Positions 34,968 through 46,677 of a stretch of DNA of 64,000 nt are shown piece after piece. Origin of the DNA: Dimorphilus gyrociliatus (Eukaryota; Annelida; Polychaeta; Dinophilidae); NCBI GenBank assembly GCA_904063045.1, contig CAJFCJ010000002.1, positions 744,001 through 808,000 on the forward strand. The letters are read 5' to 3'. Below the pieces are notes generated by a model. That model did no database searches, was not told the DNA's origin, and saw only the letters and a program-made list of their open reading frames with translations. The translations under genes and the position numbers were made by a program. The stretch's first letter is position 1. Every line of letters begins with the position of its first letter.

Positions 34968-35421
34968 ATGGACAATGGAGAAGTTGAAATAGAAGGAAGA
35001 TCGGATAGAGCAAAGTTTTACAAGGGTATGAATATTTAATAGGTCTGGTTTTCATAAAAAACATGTTCATTTAGCTGAAAGTGGCGATACCGGATCACAG
35101 ACTTCCCTTGTGGATTTAGCTACCATTCCAGAAAGACGAAATAGTCTCTGCCCACCACCATTTCCTGGCTATAAACCTAGAGCGAGTTTTCAGGTGTTTG
35201 TTATTAGCGTTATTAATTTTTATATATCAATTTCTTGATTTGTTTCTGTATATATTTAATAGCTTGATCAGCCTATTGTAATGGATGACACAAAATTAAA
35301 AGATAAAAGAAAGAAATCAACATCGTCTGTTAAAAGTATATCATTTGAAGAAAACTCAGAACCCACTTGCTCTTGTCTGGGATCTAGAAAGCGAAAGAGC
35401 ACTAAAGTAGAACCTGCATAA
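34968..35421 (+). CDS. Small basic protein of unknown function, three exons
   Basis: Exons 34968-35025, 35075-35193 and 35263-35421 join in frame to give 111 aa. The protein is hydrophilic: an acidic start (MDNGEVEIEGRSDR), a middle segment with SLVDLATIPERRNSLCPPP (RRNS fits a PKA-type phosphorylation site), and a Lys/Ser-rich C-terminus including KSISFEEN (RVxF-like) and a CSCLGSRKRKS patch. No signal peptide or transmembrane helix. I do not recognise it; consistent introns and phases support a real gene. Confidence 0.6.
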
Positions 35422-35657
35422 ACGCCTTAGTAACGTTCACTATTAAGTTAATTAAATTTGTCTTTTTTTTGGCTTATGGAGATTTACACATTTTGTGGAA
35501 TAAATATATAAACATATCAAATATTTTTAAAGGTACAAATAACTGAGTAGCAAAACATTCTAGTTTCTACAGTTCCGTTGACTGTATTTTCGCCCTCCAC
35601 TCAGTGATATTTAGTTGTCAATTCTTTGAGTTTTGGATTTTATAAGCAGTTTCTAAG

Positions 35658-36640
35658 ATGAAACCGCATGAGAAGGAAAAAAAGTTTAAACCATTGACTG
35701 CTCGTATTCTTGATATCGATGATTTAATCAGAAGCTATGTTAAGAAGTATGATTTTAGTCCAGAACACAGGAAACTAGCAAATCTAGAGGTATACTATCA
35801 AATGTCCAGCTAATTAAGAATGCTAAAATTGTCATTATATATTACAAACAACAAGCACTATTTAATTATAATTTCGAAAATGTTGTTGATTTAGGTAAAG
35901 AAAGAAGATGTTAGCTTCAAGTACTTTAGGCTGGTTCATGACAAAATCTGCTATCCGGACAAAGATGATATAACACAAAAGAGTGGCTTCAAAGTTTTGC
36001 CTGATAAAGTAACTCTTTGCACCGCTTCTTTTAAAAATGATACTGGCAGCCCCCAAGTAAGATTACGTTAATAAATGTCAGATTAATCCATCCATTTTCA
36101 TGGCAGATTTTCCACTTTAACGCTGAGAGGAAGACTAAATCAATAACAAAAGTTTCTACAGATGAAATGTACAAATTCGAAATGCACTCGGAATTAAAAT
36201 TTCCAATTCTTCCAGGCATGGGAATGGAGGCTAATGTTGGAATGAGAGGGGAATGGAACTTAACAGAGAACTATGAAGAAACTGTTGAAGAGGAATTTAC
36301 ATGGTCTGTAAATAGCGATGTAAAAGTTCCAGAGAATACAGAAACAATTGCCTCACTAGAAATTGTTGAAAATCAGTTTGAGGGTCAGTGGAAATTGAAA
36401 ACTTACTTCAAGGGGAGAATTAGTATCGCAGTGAAGAATAAAAACAAACCTGATGAGGTTGTAACAACAATCACTTTTCCTGTTGCTCATTTTGTTCAAC
36501 TAGGTGGAAAGTATTTTCAGGAAGATGACAAAGGGATCTACTTTACAAGCACTGGGTGGTGTAAAAGTCGTTTTGCGACTGATCAACAAGTTAACTTGAA
36601 ACAGTCTAAACTACCGGCGACATCTGCAGTGCAAATGTAA
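35658..36640 (+). CDS. Aerolysin / ETX-MTX2-like beta pore-forming-fold protein
   Basis: Three exons (35658-35789, 35895-36056, 36107-36640), 275 aa, ending at a TAA. No signal peptide. After an N-terminal helical part of about 60 residues, alternating polar/hydrophobic, Ser/Thr-rich strands (TASFKNDTGSPQIFHF, EEEFTWSVNSDVKVPENTE) surround a central amphipathic segment (ILPGMGMEANVGMRGEW). The segment VKVPENTETIASLEI plus a later GRISIAV strand is the recurrent signature of ETX/MTX2-type and other aerolysin-fold proteins, in which two strands form the membrane hairpin. Such genes occur sporadically in animals (lysenin, hydralysin, biomphalysin, natterin-like), with roles in defence or digestion. 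Spliceosomal introns and local composition argue for a resident gene. Activity is not shown; the call is fold-level. Confidence 0.6.
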
Positions 36641-36947
36641 ACCTTCTCCCAAGATTATATCAAACTCATTTAATTTCAGTTATTAGTCTAAAATAAGTTG
36701 TAGGTTTTCCAATTTGATATGATTAAATTAATTTTGCTGTTAATTGGAGACGATAAATAAATTTTTCTCTAGTGGTGCTATCTATATAGTTATATGTGCA
36801 AGTGCAACAATAAAAATTTGATTATCCTTCTTAGTGCAATGCAATGTATTAAGAATAGAGAAAAAATGTTGAATGTCATAGACTTGACATTGCTGTCTAA
36901 AATTTCTTTGTATCTACTGAATATAGCAGCCACCATACCTACTGTTA
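36641..36947. other. Intergenic between convergent genes
   Basis: 3' flanks of the pore-forming-fold gene and of the minus-strand 179-aa gene. AATAAA at about 36755. No gene seen. Confidence 0.4.
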
Positions 36948-37771
36948 TTATTTCAATTCTGTCATTAATTCTGGATCCTCTGTTTCTAAGCCGTCTTTTA
37001 GTGAATCTTTCCAGCAAAGATGCCCATTTAGTTTCTTCAAACGTAGTATTATAACTCCGTCTTGTTCCTAAACTTAAAACGTTTTACTTAAAGCTTAATA
37101 AATAAAAAGAAATTTACTTTATCGATAAGATCTGGATCTGGTACAATGAAATCAAATAATTTAAGAATTTCCAATTGATATCTGCTGTCTAAGGGAGACG
37201 ATGATTCTTCGTACGGGTCTATTGTTAGTTTGAATGACCTAATTTGTGTGGAAAGTTGTTTATACAAGTTTACTTTAGGATGTTATCTAGAGTAGCTTCT
37301 ATTACATCAAACAATTATTCTATTATACAATGACGAATTAAAACCAAAAAATTGTATAGCTAACAAGTACAAACCTTTCATTTGGGAAAGTTAGACGTGA
37401 AATTGCGTTTGGGCATTTTGTTCCTTTTAGCTTACAGCAAGTTCTAGAATCATATCTATAATTCGGTACTATCACTCTAACTTGAATGCAATCTCCAATA
37501 TCTTTTGAGTCTAAAAATTGTGAAACATTATTGAAATATCGTTTTGTCACTTTTTTGAAAAGCAAACATTGTTAGGTAATAAGAAAGAAGTCTATATGCA
37601 TTATTTGTACAAGAAAAGGTAGGCCTTATAATTTTCTTTAAACTATCCGTCAAAATTAATATTAAGCGACTCAGATTTTTCACTAAAACATCATTTCTGA
37701 AGTTCAAAATCATACAAACCGAAAGCTGGTTCTTTATATCCTTTTTTTTTCATTTCAATCTTTTCCGACAT
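36948..37771 (-). CDS. Unrecognised 179-aa protein, five exons
   Basis: ATG at 37771 opens exons 37720-37771, 37611-37682, 37375-37549, 37118-37238 and 36948-37067, which join with consistent phases across introns of 37-136 nt. The N-terminal 60 residues are basic and helical. A middle block with QVRVIVPNYRYDSRTCCKLK and SFKLTIDPYEESSSP looks like beta strands. The C-terminal block RYQLEILKLFDFIVPDPDLI and GVIILRLKKLNGHLCWKDSL looks conserved, with a buried tryptophan and cysteine. No signal peptide or membrane segment. The strand pattern is loosely that of a CS/p23-like or C2-like sandwich, but I cannot name the family. The second intron junction (37550-37610) was chosen by frame and a CCTAACA branch-like site. 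Confidence 0.55.
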
Positions 37772-39122
37772 TTTGAATGGCGTAATGAACCAGTTATAAA
37801 ATTTTGTCAAAACAGAAAAAACTTCTTGTAAGAAAAGTGTATTAAATAGTCCGTTTGAGTTTTCTAAATTCTTTGGTTAGTCGGTCTTAGTGCGATAAAG
37901 CGAATGTTTCTTAGATAAAACTGTATAAATTAGAAACATATGCGATCAACCTGCGCGCCACCCAGCAACTGACATGTCTACTCGCTGATGATTGCATGAT
38001 ATTCTCTCTTTATATATAGATACATCTTAGACGGATTAAGGATAGCCGACAGCTAACTATTGTTTCCAAAGATTACAGAATACACAGGCTTGGGCGCATA
38101 ATTGATAGAGCCTTTAATTAACAATTGCTTAATCAACTTCCAAAACATGATATTTGGCTTAGCAATTGTTAAAATTCACTCTTCTTATCTCTTAAATTTT
38201 ATACTAGGTATTTCTCTAATTCTTGATTTGGGGAAGCTAGAATTTCATTGCCATTTTGTTTTCTACTTGTGGAATTCTAACACTCATCTCCGGAAATCAA
38301 TAATTACAAAAATGATCCATTAATATTTATTGTTATAAATTTTTATGAGCAATATTAACTGTAGAAAATGTGCGGGCTACCAGTATAATTTTCATTGGGT
38401 GTTAATGATTATTTTCACAAATATTTAAACTGGGTCAGCTAATAGCATTGGCATCCGAGGAGTAATTAGACTCTTCACAAATAAATATGTAATAGAAGAT
38501 TTTTATTATGAAAAAAAATGAATTAATTTTATAGAAGCGAGCAAAGTTCACAGTAAAAAGAAAATATTGCCGAATATTAGCAACAATGATTATTTGATAT
38601 CTTAGCAATATAGCAAATTACTTTTTAATTTTAAAACCTTTCCATTAAGAAGTTACAATAGAATTGATATCTCTATTTGTACAACATATAGATTATCTTA
38701 GATAATAAGCGTATTTAAAATTTATTTAGTATGCAGAAATAAATAACTAATGTCATTAAAGTAGTAAGTTTTAAGATATCGTTATCACTAGCATTAAGGA
38801 GTTCTAGATACTTTATTGTATAATTTACCAAATTTATATCAAAGTTATATTCTTTAGAAAGTGAATTTATTCACGTGGGTTTCTAAACTTAAATATCTTA
38901 TCTAAGCCAATAGAATATAACAAAAACAAAAGAATCAGAAACCTTTGAGAAAACTATGTCTTGCTTATTCATAAACACGCTACAAGTGAAACACTAAAAA
39001 TGTTGTATGCATTCTAGGGCCTAAAGCAACCAATATATATATATATATATATATGCTGGTCAGGTCAGACATCGGCACTATCACGAAAAAATTTGGCCTT
39101 CGTTCTGTCTATATGCGATAGA
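37772..39122. other. Intergenic upstream of innexin, with an AT microsatellite
   Basis: No coding signal. The plus-strand 73-aa frame at 38102-38323 is hydrophobic and AT-driven. A pure AT repeat is at 39032-39054. Confidence 0.4.
39032..39054. repeat. (AT)n microsatellite
   Basis: About 22 bp of uninterrupted AT dinucleotides, about 70 bp upstream of the innexin start codon. Confidence 0.85.
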
Positions 39123-40732
39123 ATGTTTGACAAAGCTTTGCAAGCTTTAATAAAATTTGGTACAGCCGCTGATACCTTTTCAGATCGACTAAATTCAAAA
39201 TACACTTCAGCATTACTAGTTTTATTTTGTGTGCTAGTTTCGACGAAACAATATGTGGGTATGTATGCGATATTCATATTGTTTACTAAGATAAATTTCT
39301 TTGTGCTTACAAGAATCTCAAAAAAGTATTGATCATTACGTTTCGGGTCTAATATTCCTCTGAGATAATTTAATGTCCTAGAATAAGAAATTTCGTTAAT
39401 TACTTATTTCATTAGATTGAAACTTAATGTTAAGAATTTACTATTTAAAATTGTGTTTAAATCGATAAAGATTTATCGTTTCTTATTACCCATAACTCAA
39501 TTTTTGTGTGCTATACAGGAGAGCCTATTAGCTGCTGGTGCCCAGCAAATTATGCCAGTACTCATATAGATTTTGCAAATAAAGTTTGTTGGGTTACAAA
39601 TACGTATTATTTTTCCTTCAATGATACAAAACTGCTGACGAGAAAATCAAAACCCCTTAAATATATAAATTATTATCAATGGGTTCCTCTTATTTTAATT
39701 GCTCAAGCAATCTTATTCATCGTACCTCGAGTATTTTGGAAATCTTTAAATACAAGAAAAGGCATTTCTATTATGTCACTTGTTGACTCTATTTACGAAC
39801 TTCAAAAGCCTGGAGCTATTGATCCCGTTAAAAGGAGAGAAGTTATGAACTATGCTGTCAAGCATTTTACAAGATTTTTAATTGACGTAGATAGGAAAAA
39901 ACAAATAGCTGCAATAAGAAATTCTTTCTCGGTTTGCCTAAAATTTACATTCAATTTTTAAATTTATCAATTTTTATACAATATATAATAGGTCTCTGCA
40001 AGATCATGCTACTTGTCGATCTTATTTATAACAACAAAGATTATGTACTTTACAAATGCTTTTGGTCAACTGTTTCTTTTAAATTTACTTTTCACGATGA
40101 AAACCAGATATAAAGTATTCGGTATACAAGTATGGAGAGAATTGGACGAAGATATATGGACAACAGCTATATATTTCCCTCGGGTTACAATGTGTGATTT
40201 TAAAGTAAGGCGTTTGGGATCTGTTCATAAAGAAACCCTTCAATGCGCTTTAACAGTTAACCTCTTTAATGAAAAGGTATATATATTTATATGGTTTTGG
40301 TTTGTTATAGTCTCTACTGTTAGTTTCCTAAGCTTGTTAAAATGGATTATGCTTATCGCTATTGAAAGATTTAGTGTGCGATACGTTGGTGACCGTCTGA
40401 TGGCAATGAAATTAATTTGGAACCTAGACTATGACCATTCGTCTAATAATGTTAACATAACTGAAGAGAATTTTGAACAACAACTTGACAATATTCCTGA
40501 GGAGACACTTGTCAGGAATTTCGTAGTAAATTTTTTGAGAAGAGATGGTATTCTAATTTTACGGCTATTAAGCGAGCACGCGACAGATTTAATAGCTAGT
40601 GAAGCAATAGTCTCTTTGTTTGAGTTATACAAGCAAACTAGAAGTCTGTACAGACTATCTACTGAGGAACAGTCGACCATTAGTCGACTTCGAAAATATG
40701 AAAAAGGGTCAAAGAAGAAATTGAAAGTTTGA
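39123..40732 (+). CDS. Innexin gap-junction subunit
   Basis: Three exons (39123-39258, 39519-39931, 39992-40732) give 429 aa. The start is set at ATG 39123 (MFDKALQAL), which yields the usual short cytoplasmic N-terminus before TM1 (LLVLFCVLVS). The first extracellular loop is ISCWCPANYAS...KVCWVTNTYY. TM2 begins with the innexin signature YYQWVPLILIAQAILF. The cytoplasmic loop ends in KIMYFTNAFGQLFLLNLLF (TM3). The second loop has PRVTMCDFKVRRLG and ETLQCALTVNLFNEK, then TM4 (YIFIWFWFVIVSTVSFL), followed by a 110-residue C-terminal tail. Six or eight subunits form hemichannels and electrical/metabolic junctions. The first loop holds three cysteines (C-W-C plus one) rather than the usual two. 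Confidence 0.93.
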
Positions 40733-41310
40733 CGTTTTCTTGTTTATACTTTTTAATTTTACAAACAAATATATTTCTTATATTTAGATAGTTACTTCTA
40801 GAACTGTTTAAATGCTTGTACTTCTCACTTGTAACATAATTAGACATAATTCATACTTTAAGAGAATTACGTAATAATTTAGAAGTATCTTTTAAATATT
40901 TTACGAGATTTATTTTAATTGCCAAATTTTTTAATTTTAAAAACTAATTAGAAATTATTTTGCCCGTTACGAATTACTGAATTACTTAAATGAGTAAGGT
41001 CATTACCATTGATTATTGTTTATAGTTTTATTATGAGAGCCATTTACAACTACATAATTACACTAATCTTATTTACATAGTTAGTGTTTTCATTTGGCTA
41101 AACATTTCGATAGACTGTTAGAAAAAAGTTTGAAAAAGTCTTCGTTTTACCTATAAGATATTCAACTTATTTTATCAAGCTCTCTCTTTGTCTATTTCAC
41201 GCTACTTTCTAAATCGATTTCTAAATCTAATAGTATCCTAAAATCAGAATAAATCTCGCAATAATCTAGAAACCCAATGAAAGTAACTCTCAATTTATAT
41301 GTTTATCATT
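40733..41310. other. Intergenic between convergent innexin and TRMT13 genes
   Basis: AT-rich, no coding frames or motifs recognised. Confidence 0.45.
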
Positions 41311-43109
41311 TTATTTGAGAAATTTAGCTTTCAATAATATGTTCTCCAAAGATATATCAGGATCAACGTATGCTACCAATTGTGAATCTAAGTTAAATGA
41401 TTTTAAATACTGCTTTCGTCCAAAGTCTATCAATAGCTTGCATCGTTTTCCAATTTGACTTCTTTCTTCAAGAGTTAATTTTCCTTCTTTTATTTCGATA
41501 TCCTTTGTTCCACATGTATACCAGCTGCTTAACGTGCTTATAAGGTGAAAATCTCTGGCTGAAAATCCAGCTTCTTCAAAAAATTTCTTTCCCACGTATG
41601 ACTTCCAATCACATCTATGATGGCAACAAAGAGCGAGAACTAATCCACGGAATCTGTTTTGAAAATACTTCTTAGATATAATTTACATTCATACAATATA
41701 TTACTGATTCCCTGTTCCAGATAACCAATTTTCCATTAAGCAGCGTAGCATCATATCTGTAGCTGAGCCACAGAGATGCTTACCTATAGCCACTTTCTTT
41801 TTTGGATTTTTTAAAGACTCTACTTTATCTGAGAAAAGATTTCGATAGTAATTGAAGTTCGCTGAGCTTAATAGCTATTTACCTAATGCTAAATGCTCTA
41901 TATCAACTCTTAATCTTTCAAATATAGGTCCTTGGTTTTCTTCTTTATGATAGTTGTCTTTCTAACAATGAAACAAATGAACTTAATTGTAAAAATCCCA
42001 ATAAAATTCGCAATCAACCTTGTATCTGACTGCTCCTCTTTCGATTAAAATGAATTGAACACTATTGAGTTCTTTAGAAGCTTTTTCTAGTATGTGAGAT
42101 AATCCACCTATGAACAATAAATTTTTTAAATCAAATGATGCACCTTTCGCTAATTACCTTTTCCAGCGCCAAACTCAATAAAGCAAGTATCGTCTTGAAG
42201 CAACTCCAACCTGTTGATATGTTCTATGATTGAACCCTGGGCAAATAAACGCATAAGTTTTTATAGGCAAGTAAATTACAATTTGAATCGTAGGATTTAC
42301 CTGTTGTTTAAGATGCTTGACGGCTGATTTCCCGGTTTTTGGATCCGAAATATCTTTTTCAACAGAATCATGACATAAATACTCATTTAAAGTATCAGTC
42401 TGATAATATTCTGGAAAAAAATCTTTGTTATAAAGACTCGGGAAAACTTGAAATGGGAGTTAAGTATCATTCCCTAAATATAGTTTAGATGTTAAAAAAC
42501 AACTAAAAACAGGAGTAAACTAGTATAATAAAAGAGAGATTTTCTTATACTTTCATAGTAGAAATTTATTCTCTCGATCAGGCCAATAAGTTCAGGAAGT
42601 TCTATGTCGCGAATGGTCTTTCTATATTCATTCGGATTCAATGGGGAATATCCAGAGTTCAAGTTTTCTTGGTAATAAACCTGAATTGGAAGACAATATA
42701 GACTTTAGCCGATCTATTGATGAAAAGACACACCTACCGGATAAAGCTCCTTTCGGGAGTTACATTTTTTCAAATGCTTGTCTATTTTATCGGCGTAGCA
42801 AGAGCTACAAATACATTATTATTATTTAAAAACGGAAATATTTGTTAAAATATACTGTTTAGGATCCAGAGGACAAAGCATACGCTTCCTTGAAAATTCA
42901 GTCTAAAACGAGGCCTTTTTAAAAATTGGAATGAAGTCTAAAATTCTTACCTCAGAGTCATTTGAAAGATATCCATGTTCAACACAGAAGTTTGAATCAT
43001 ATCTTGAAGTTGCTTTACAGAATCTCTTCTTTCTGTCAAGAAAAAATTTACATCTAGTCGTAGAATTTACATTCTCGTCAGTTTTTTGGTAATCAGAGTT
43101 ATTTTCCAT
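41311..43109 (-). CDS. TRMT13: tRNA 2'-O-methyltransferase TRM13
   Basis: Start ATG at 43107-43109. Exon 1 (42951-43109) encodes the TRM13-type CCCH zinc finger (RCKFFLDRKKRFCKA...NFCVEHG). Exon 2 encodes KRMLCPLDPKH. Later exons supply the CHHC-type finger (HLKKCNSRKE), VYYQENLNSGYSP with LGLIERI-like helix, the Rossmann methyltransferase core with an E-F-G-A-G-K glycine loop near 42160-42180, LIERGAVRYK, KVAIGKHLCGSATDMMLRCL, and the C-terminal exon (41311-41595) with SWYTCGTKD, CKLLIDFGRKQYL and DPDISLENILL. The enzyme methylates the 2'-OH of residue 4 in the acceptor stem of tRNA Gly, Pro and His using SAM. About eight exons. It is head to head with RAD23, with 315 bp between the start codons. 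Confidence 0.9.
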
Positions 43110-43424
43110 TGAAAAACCAGAAATTATAACAGAAAGTTTTAAATTAATGTAAACGAAATAAAGATCCGCTCGAATAAGAGATCTGACAGATGTAAAATAA
43201 TTCTTGAGCTAAACTTCGAATTAAATTTTCGTATGAAAGCTATTAAACTTTAAAAATTATCATTGAAATATTATTTGGAAGATCTCTATTATAAAAAAAA
43301 AACACGAAATAAAATAAAAACCGGAAGTCAGCCATTTTCTTGCACCGAAACGGTGGAAACTAATGTAAAACTTAAATATTTTTAACAGTTAGTCGTTCAT
43401 TGGGAAGTCAAAACTTTGTTAGAA
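43110..43424. promoter_or_regulatory. Bidirectional promoter interval between TRMT13 and RAD23
   Basis: 315 bp separating two divergent housekeeping start codons. No TATA box in good position on either side. A shared, TATA-less promoter is inferred from arrangement only. Confidence 0.4.
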
Positions 43425-44866
43425 ATGTTGATTACAATTAAAACATTGCAACAGCATACATGGAAGGTCGAAGTTGTTGGGGAGACGAAAGTGAGTAACT
43501 TTTTAAGAGCTACGCTGAATCATGTTAACGGAATATCGGTACTAAAAACAGATAAAAGATCTTAAAGAACAAATCGAACAATTGAAGGGAAAAGAGTACT
43601 CAGCAGCATGTCAGAAATTAATATTCGCTGGTAAAGTTATGGAAGATGAAAAGACTGTGGCTGATTATAAGATTGAAGAAAAGGGATTCGTCGTTCTGAT
43701 GATGACCAAAGTAGTAGTGACAATTGTTACTAGTCATATGTTTTACTAACATTTACATTCTAGGTACGACCTTCACCTGCTTCTGCTAAACCAGCCGAAG
43801 ATGAAGCTAGCACCTCCGCGGCAGTTGAAGAGGCCGAAACGAAACAAGAAGAAAAACCGAAAGAAACTGAGACACCGCCAGTATCAACTGTACCTACAGC
43901 AGCAACAGAGACATTATCATCCTCTGCGAGAACTGAAACAGAGCCAGAGGCGTCACCTGGTAATTTACAAAATAAAATATTTCCGTTGTTAAAAGTTTGA
44001 ATTTCAGGACAAATAACCAGCGGAGCGAATTTGCTGGTAACCGGATCAGATTTTGAAAGAATGGTAACAGAAATCATGGGTATGGGATTTGAAAGAGATC
44101 AAGTAGAAAGAGCTATGCGAGCCAGTTTCAATAACCCCGATAGAGCTGTTGAATATTTATTTAACGTTGGTTATTTTCTTATTTAAGGCTTTTTAGAATA
44201 AAAATATGTCTATTCTAGGGAATACCTGATGTTGGTTCCACTGAGGCAGCTCCGACTCTACCCTCGCAAAGTTCTTCCAGCACAGCTCAAGAAACTCCTG
44301 CGACCCCAAGTCAGCCAGCTGATGGACCCACTGCACCTTCTGATGCTTTACAGTTCCTTCGAAGTCAGCCGCAGTTTCGTCAGATGAGACATGTAATCCG
44401 CGTAAGTACCAAAATTTATTGGAAAATTTTAATATTACTATTATAATTCTTATACATTTTAGGACAATCCGAATTTATTGCAACCATTACTTCAACAAAT
44501 ACGACAAACAAATCCAGATTTGTTTCGAATGATACAGGAAAATCAGGAGGAATTTGTAGCTATGCTCAACAGTGAAGATGAAGCCGGTGCGGGTGCAGGA
44601 GGGACTGGTAATGTGAGTGGCAATAGTTCTGATCAACCTGGATACATACAAGTGTCCCAGGAAGATAAACAAGCCATTGATAGGGTAATAATCATAAGTA
44701 AATTTGAATAATTGTGAATATTTTTTATGATCCCTCACAGTTAAAGGCGCTTGGTTTTCCTGAAAGTCTTGTTGTACAAGCTTATTTTGCTTGTGAAAAA
44801 AATGAGCAACTAGCTGCGAACTTTCTTCTTAGTCAAAACGATGGTGACGACGATATGCAAAGTTGA
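43425..44866 (+). CDS. RAD23: UV excision repair / ubiquitin shuttle protein RAD23
   Basis: Seven exons (43425-43490, 43552-43710, 43764-43959, 44008-44165, 44219-44401, 44463-44684, 44741-44866) join in frame for 369 aa, close to RAD23A (363). Order of domains: N-terminal ubiquitin-like domain ([17 protein letters not shown] ... [19 protein letters not shown]), a low-complexity Thr/Pro/Glu linker, UBA1 ([20 protein letters not shown]), the XPC-binding/STI1 region ([18 protein letters not shown] and [20 protein letters not shown]), and UBA2 ([20 protein letters not shown], ending NFLLSQ). The protein carries ubiquitinated clients to the proteasome and stabilises XPC in nucleotide excision repair, in nucleus and cytosol. 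All domains are intact. Confidence 0.96.
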
Positions 44867-45244
44867 AGCATTCTGATATTGCATTAATCAGACTTGAAGA
44901 TATGTTTGCTTTAAGTTGCATGGTAAATATATAAATATAACGTATAAGTAAGTTTCGGAGCAAAACATTTGTCTTTGTAAAGTATTTGCAATATGTGTTA
45001 TGAAATAATTGTTTTAAAAATTCCAACAAAGAAGAGTTTATGAGAAATTTCTTTCTGATATGTCACATTGAAGTCTTATATTTTCAAACTTGACTAAATA
45101 GACTCAACTTTGATTTAAGTCAAACCCCGAGTCAGTAAGGAAAAGATGAAATGTTTACTTTATACATTTCTTCCAAAGAGTAGTATTTTCAAGAAGTTTT
45201 GTACAACAAAGATGGAAAACTAGTAAAAAAACTTTATTGAAGTA
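44867..45244. other. Intergenic between convergent RAD23 and M6PR genes
   Basis: 3' UTR sequence for both genes. No additional gene seen. Confidence 0.45.
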
Positions 45245-46151
45245 TCAAATAGGAAGCAAATGGTCATCTCTTTCAATATCTTCGCTTTTTTCTAATTGTT
45301 CATCACCAATACCTCTGTAATAGTTACTTTGTGGCTGTTTTCGTCGACAGATTAGATTACAACCATCCGCTTGCAAATTACCAAAATCTGTCCAAAACTC
45401 ATAATTTGGCATTTGATCCCATCCCTTAGCTCCAGCAATACAACGTCGATATAAAACGCCACACAAAATATAGAGTATACCAAGTGAAAACAGAATAAGT
45501 ACTAAAATGAGTCCAACACTGAAACTTTTAGCTGAGCATAATGATTGATGCTGGAATTCAAATAGAAAGTAACAACGATTAGTGTTCTCACGAACTTCTC
45601 GAATCATCTTAACACGACCCTGAAAATTCGAAATATTAATTTAAACTATTTTTTTTTACCAAATATACCTCTTTTTCATTTTCATTGCAAATAAACATAA
45701 TGATAGAACGCTTTCTTCCCTCTGAACAGACATCCGAAAGGTGTTCATCTCCATTTTGATATTCCAAGTAAGCCCAATTATCTAATTGAAAGGAAATGTT
45801 GAAAATTTTTCAAATGAGGTAATTACAATAAGACCTCCATAGATAAAAATTGAACTGTTAATTTTTCCAAGATCGATCGTATTTATTCCTTTTGTTTGCA
45901 AAATTCCTGTGTCATCTGCATTTACACTTTTACATATTCCTACTTGATATGTATATCCTTTGTCAGTGGTTTTGTATCTAAGTATAAAGTATATATAAAA
46001 TTAGTTGAAAAGATGTTAGGTAACTATACATTTCATTAAATTGACCCAGTTTGTTGAAAAACTTAGAATGGTGGTTTTCATCAGCAAACTGACACTTTGA
46101 AAAAACGATTGGAATCAAAACACAGCAAGTGATAATTTTCAAATGAAACAT
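45245..46151 (-). CDS. M6PR: Cation-dependent mannose-6-phosphate receptor
   Basis: Four exons (46030-46151, 45835-45977, 45669-45781, 45245-45619) give 250 aa; the human protein has 277. An upstream in-frame ATG at 46187 exists, but the start at 46151 yields a proper signal peptide (MFHLKIITCCVLIPIVFS). The lumenal P-lectin/MRH domain includes VGICKSVN, NWAYLEYQNGDEHLSDVCSE and a C-terminal cysteine (IIMFICNENEK). One transmembrane helix (SVGLILVLILFSLGILYILC) follows. The cytoplasmic tail is the best-conserved part: AGAKGWDQMPNYEFWTDFGN, LQADGCNLICR, YRGIGDEQL and the terminal acidic dileucine sorting signal ERDDHLLPI, nearly identical to vertebrate M6PR. It carries M6P-tagged hydrolases from the trans-Golgi to endosomes and recycles through GGA, AP-1 and TIP47-type adaptors. 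Confidence 0.95.
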
Positions 46152-46677
46152 GTTAGGGGTGTTTGAGTATTGAAAGATTTTCACCATCTACCGGAAGCTT
46201 CACGAGACAGGAAATGGAAAAAATATATAATTTTTTCGTATTTTATAATAAATAGTATGCGAATTTTCTGCTTTAATCTACTTTTAAAAATATTTATTTC
46301 ATTGGTACGAAAAAACATATCGTCATTGCAAAAATATTCTTTGTTGAGAGCCCACTTTTGCTTTCAAAACACTTTAACAATAACCCCTTAATATTCTATA
46401 ACCAAAATTTATGTTAAGTTCGTCTAACTTAGAGTTACTGTATTAAAAAACAAGCTTCAAGCCATGATATTGCGAATCTAGTTTATTTAATTCCTTAGTT
46501 TACTTTGTTGAAGGCGTGATTTGAAGTACTTTTTCCTTTATTACACACTTTTAAATAGGTTGTAAAACGACAAAAAATAACAAGTTATTAGATTTCAAAT
46601 TTTAAAATTGACCTAAAGAGAAATCACTCGGTAATATAATTTATAAAATTCCTTTAAGTCATCTACACCATTTAGCT
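46152..46677. promoter_or_regulatory. Intergenic / divergent promoter interval between M6PR and CPTP
   Basis: 526 bp between divergent start codons, with no supported gene. Plus-strand frame 46170-46391 is a chance hydrophobic frame. Confidence 0.35.

Noticed and set aside
43760-44077. 105-aa minus-strand frame, rich in Ser/Val/Ala
   Set aside because: Exact shadow of RAD23 exons 3 and 4; the low-complexity linker produces open frames on both strands.
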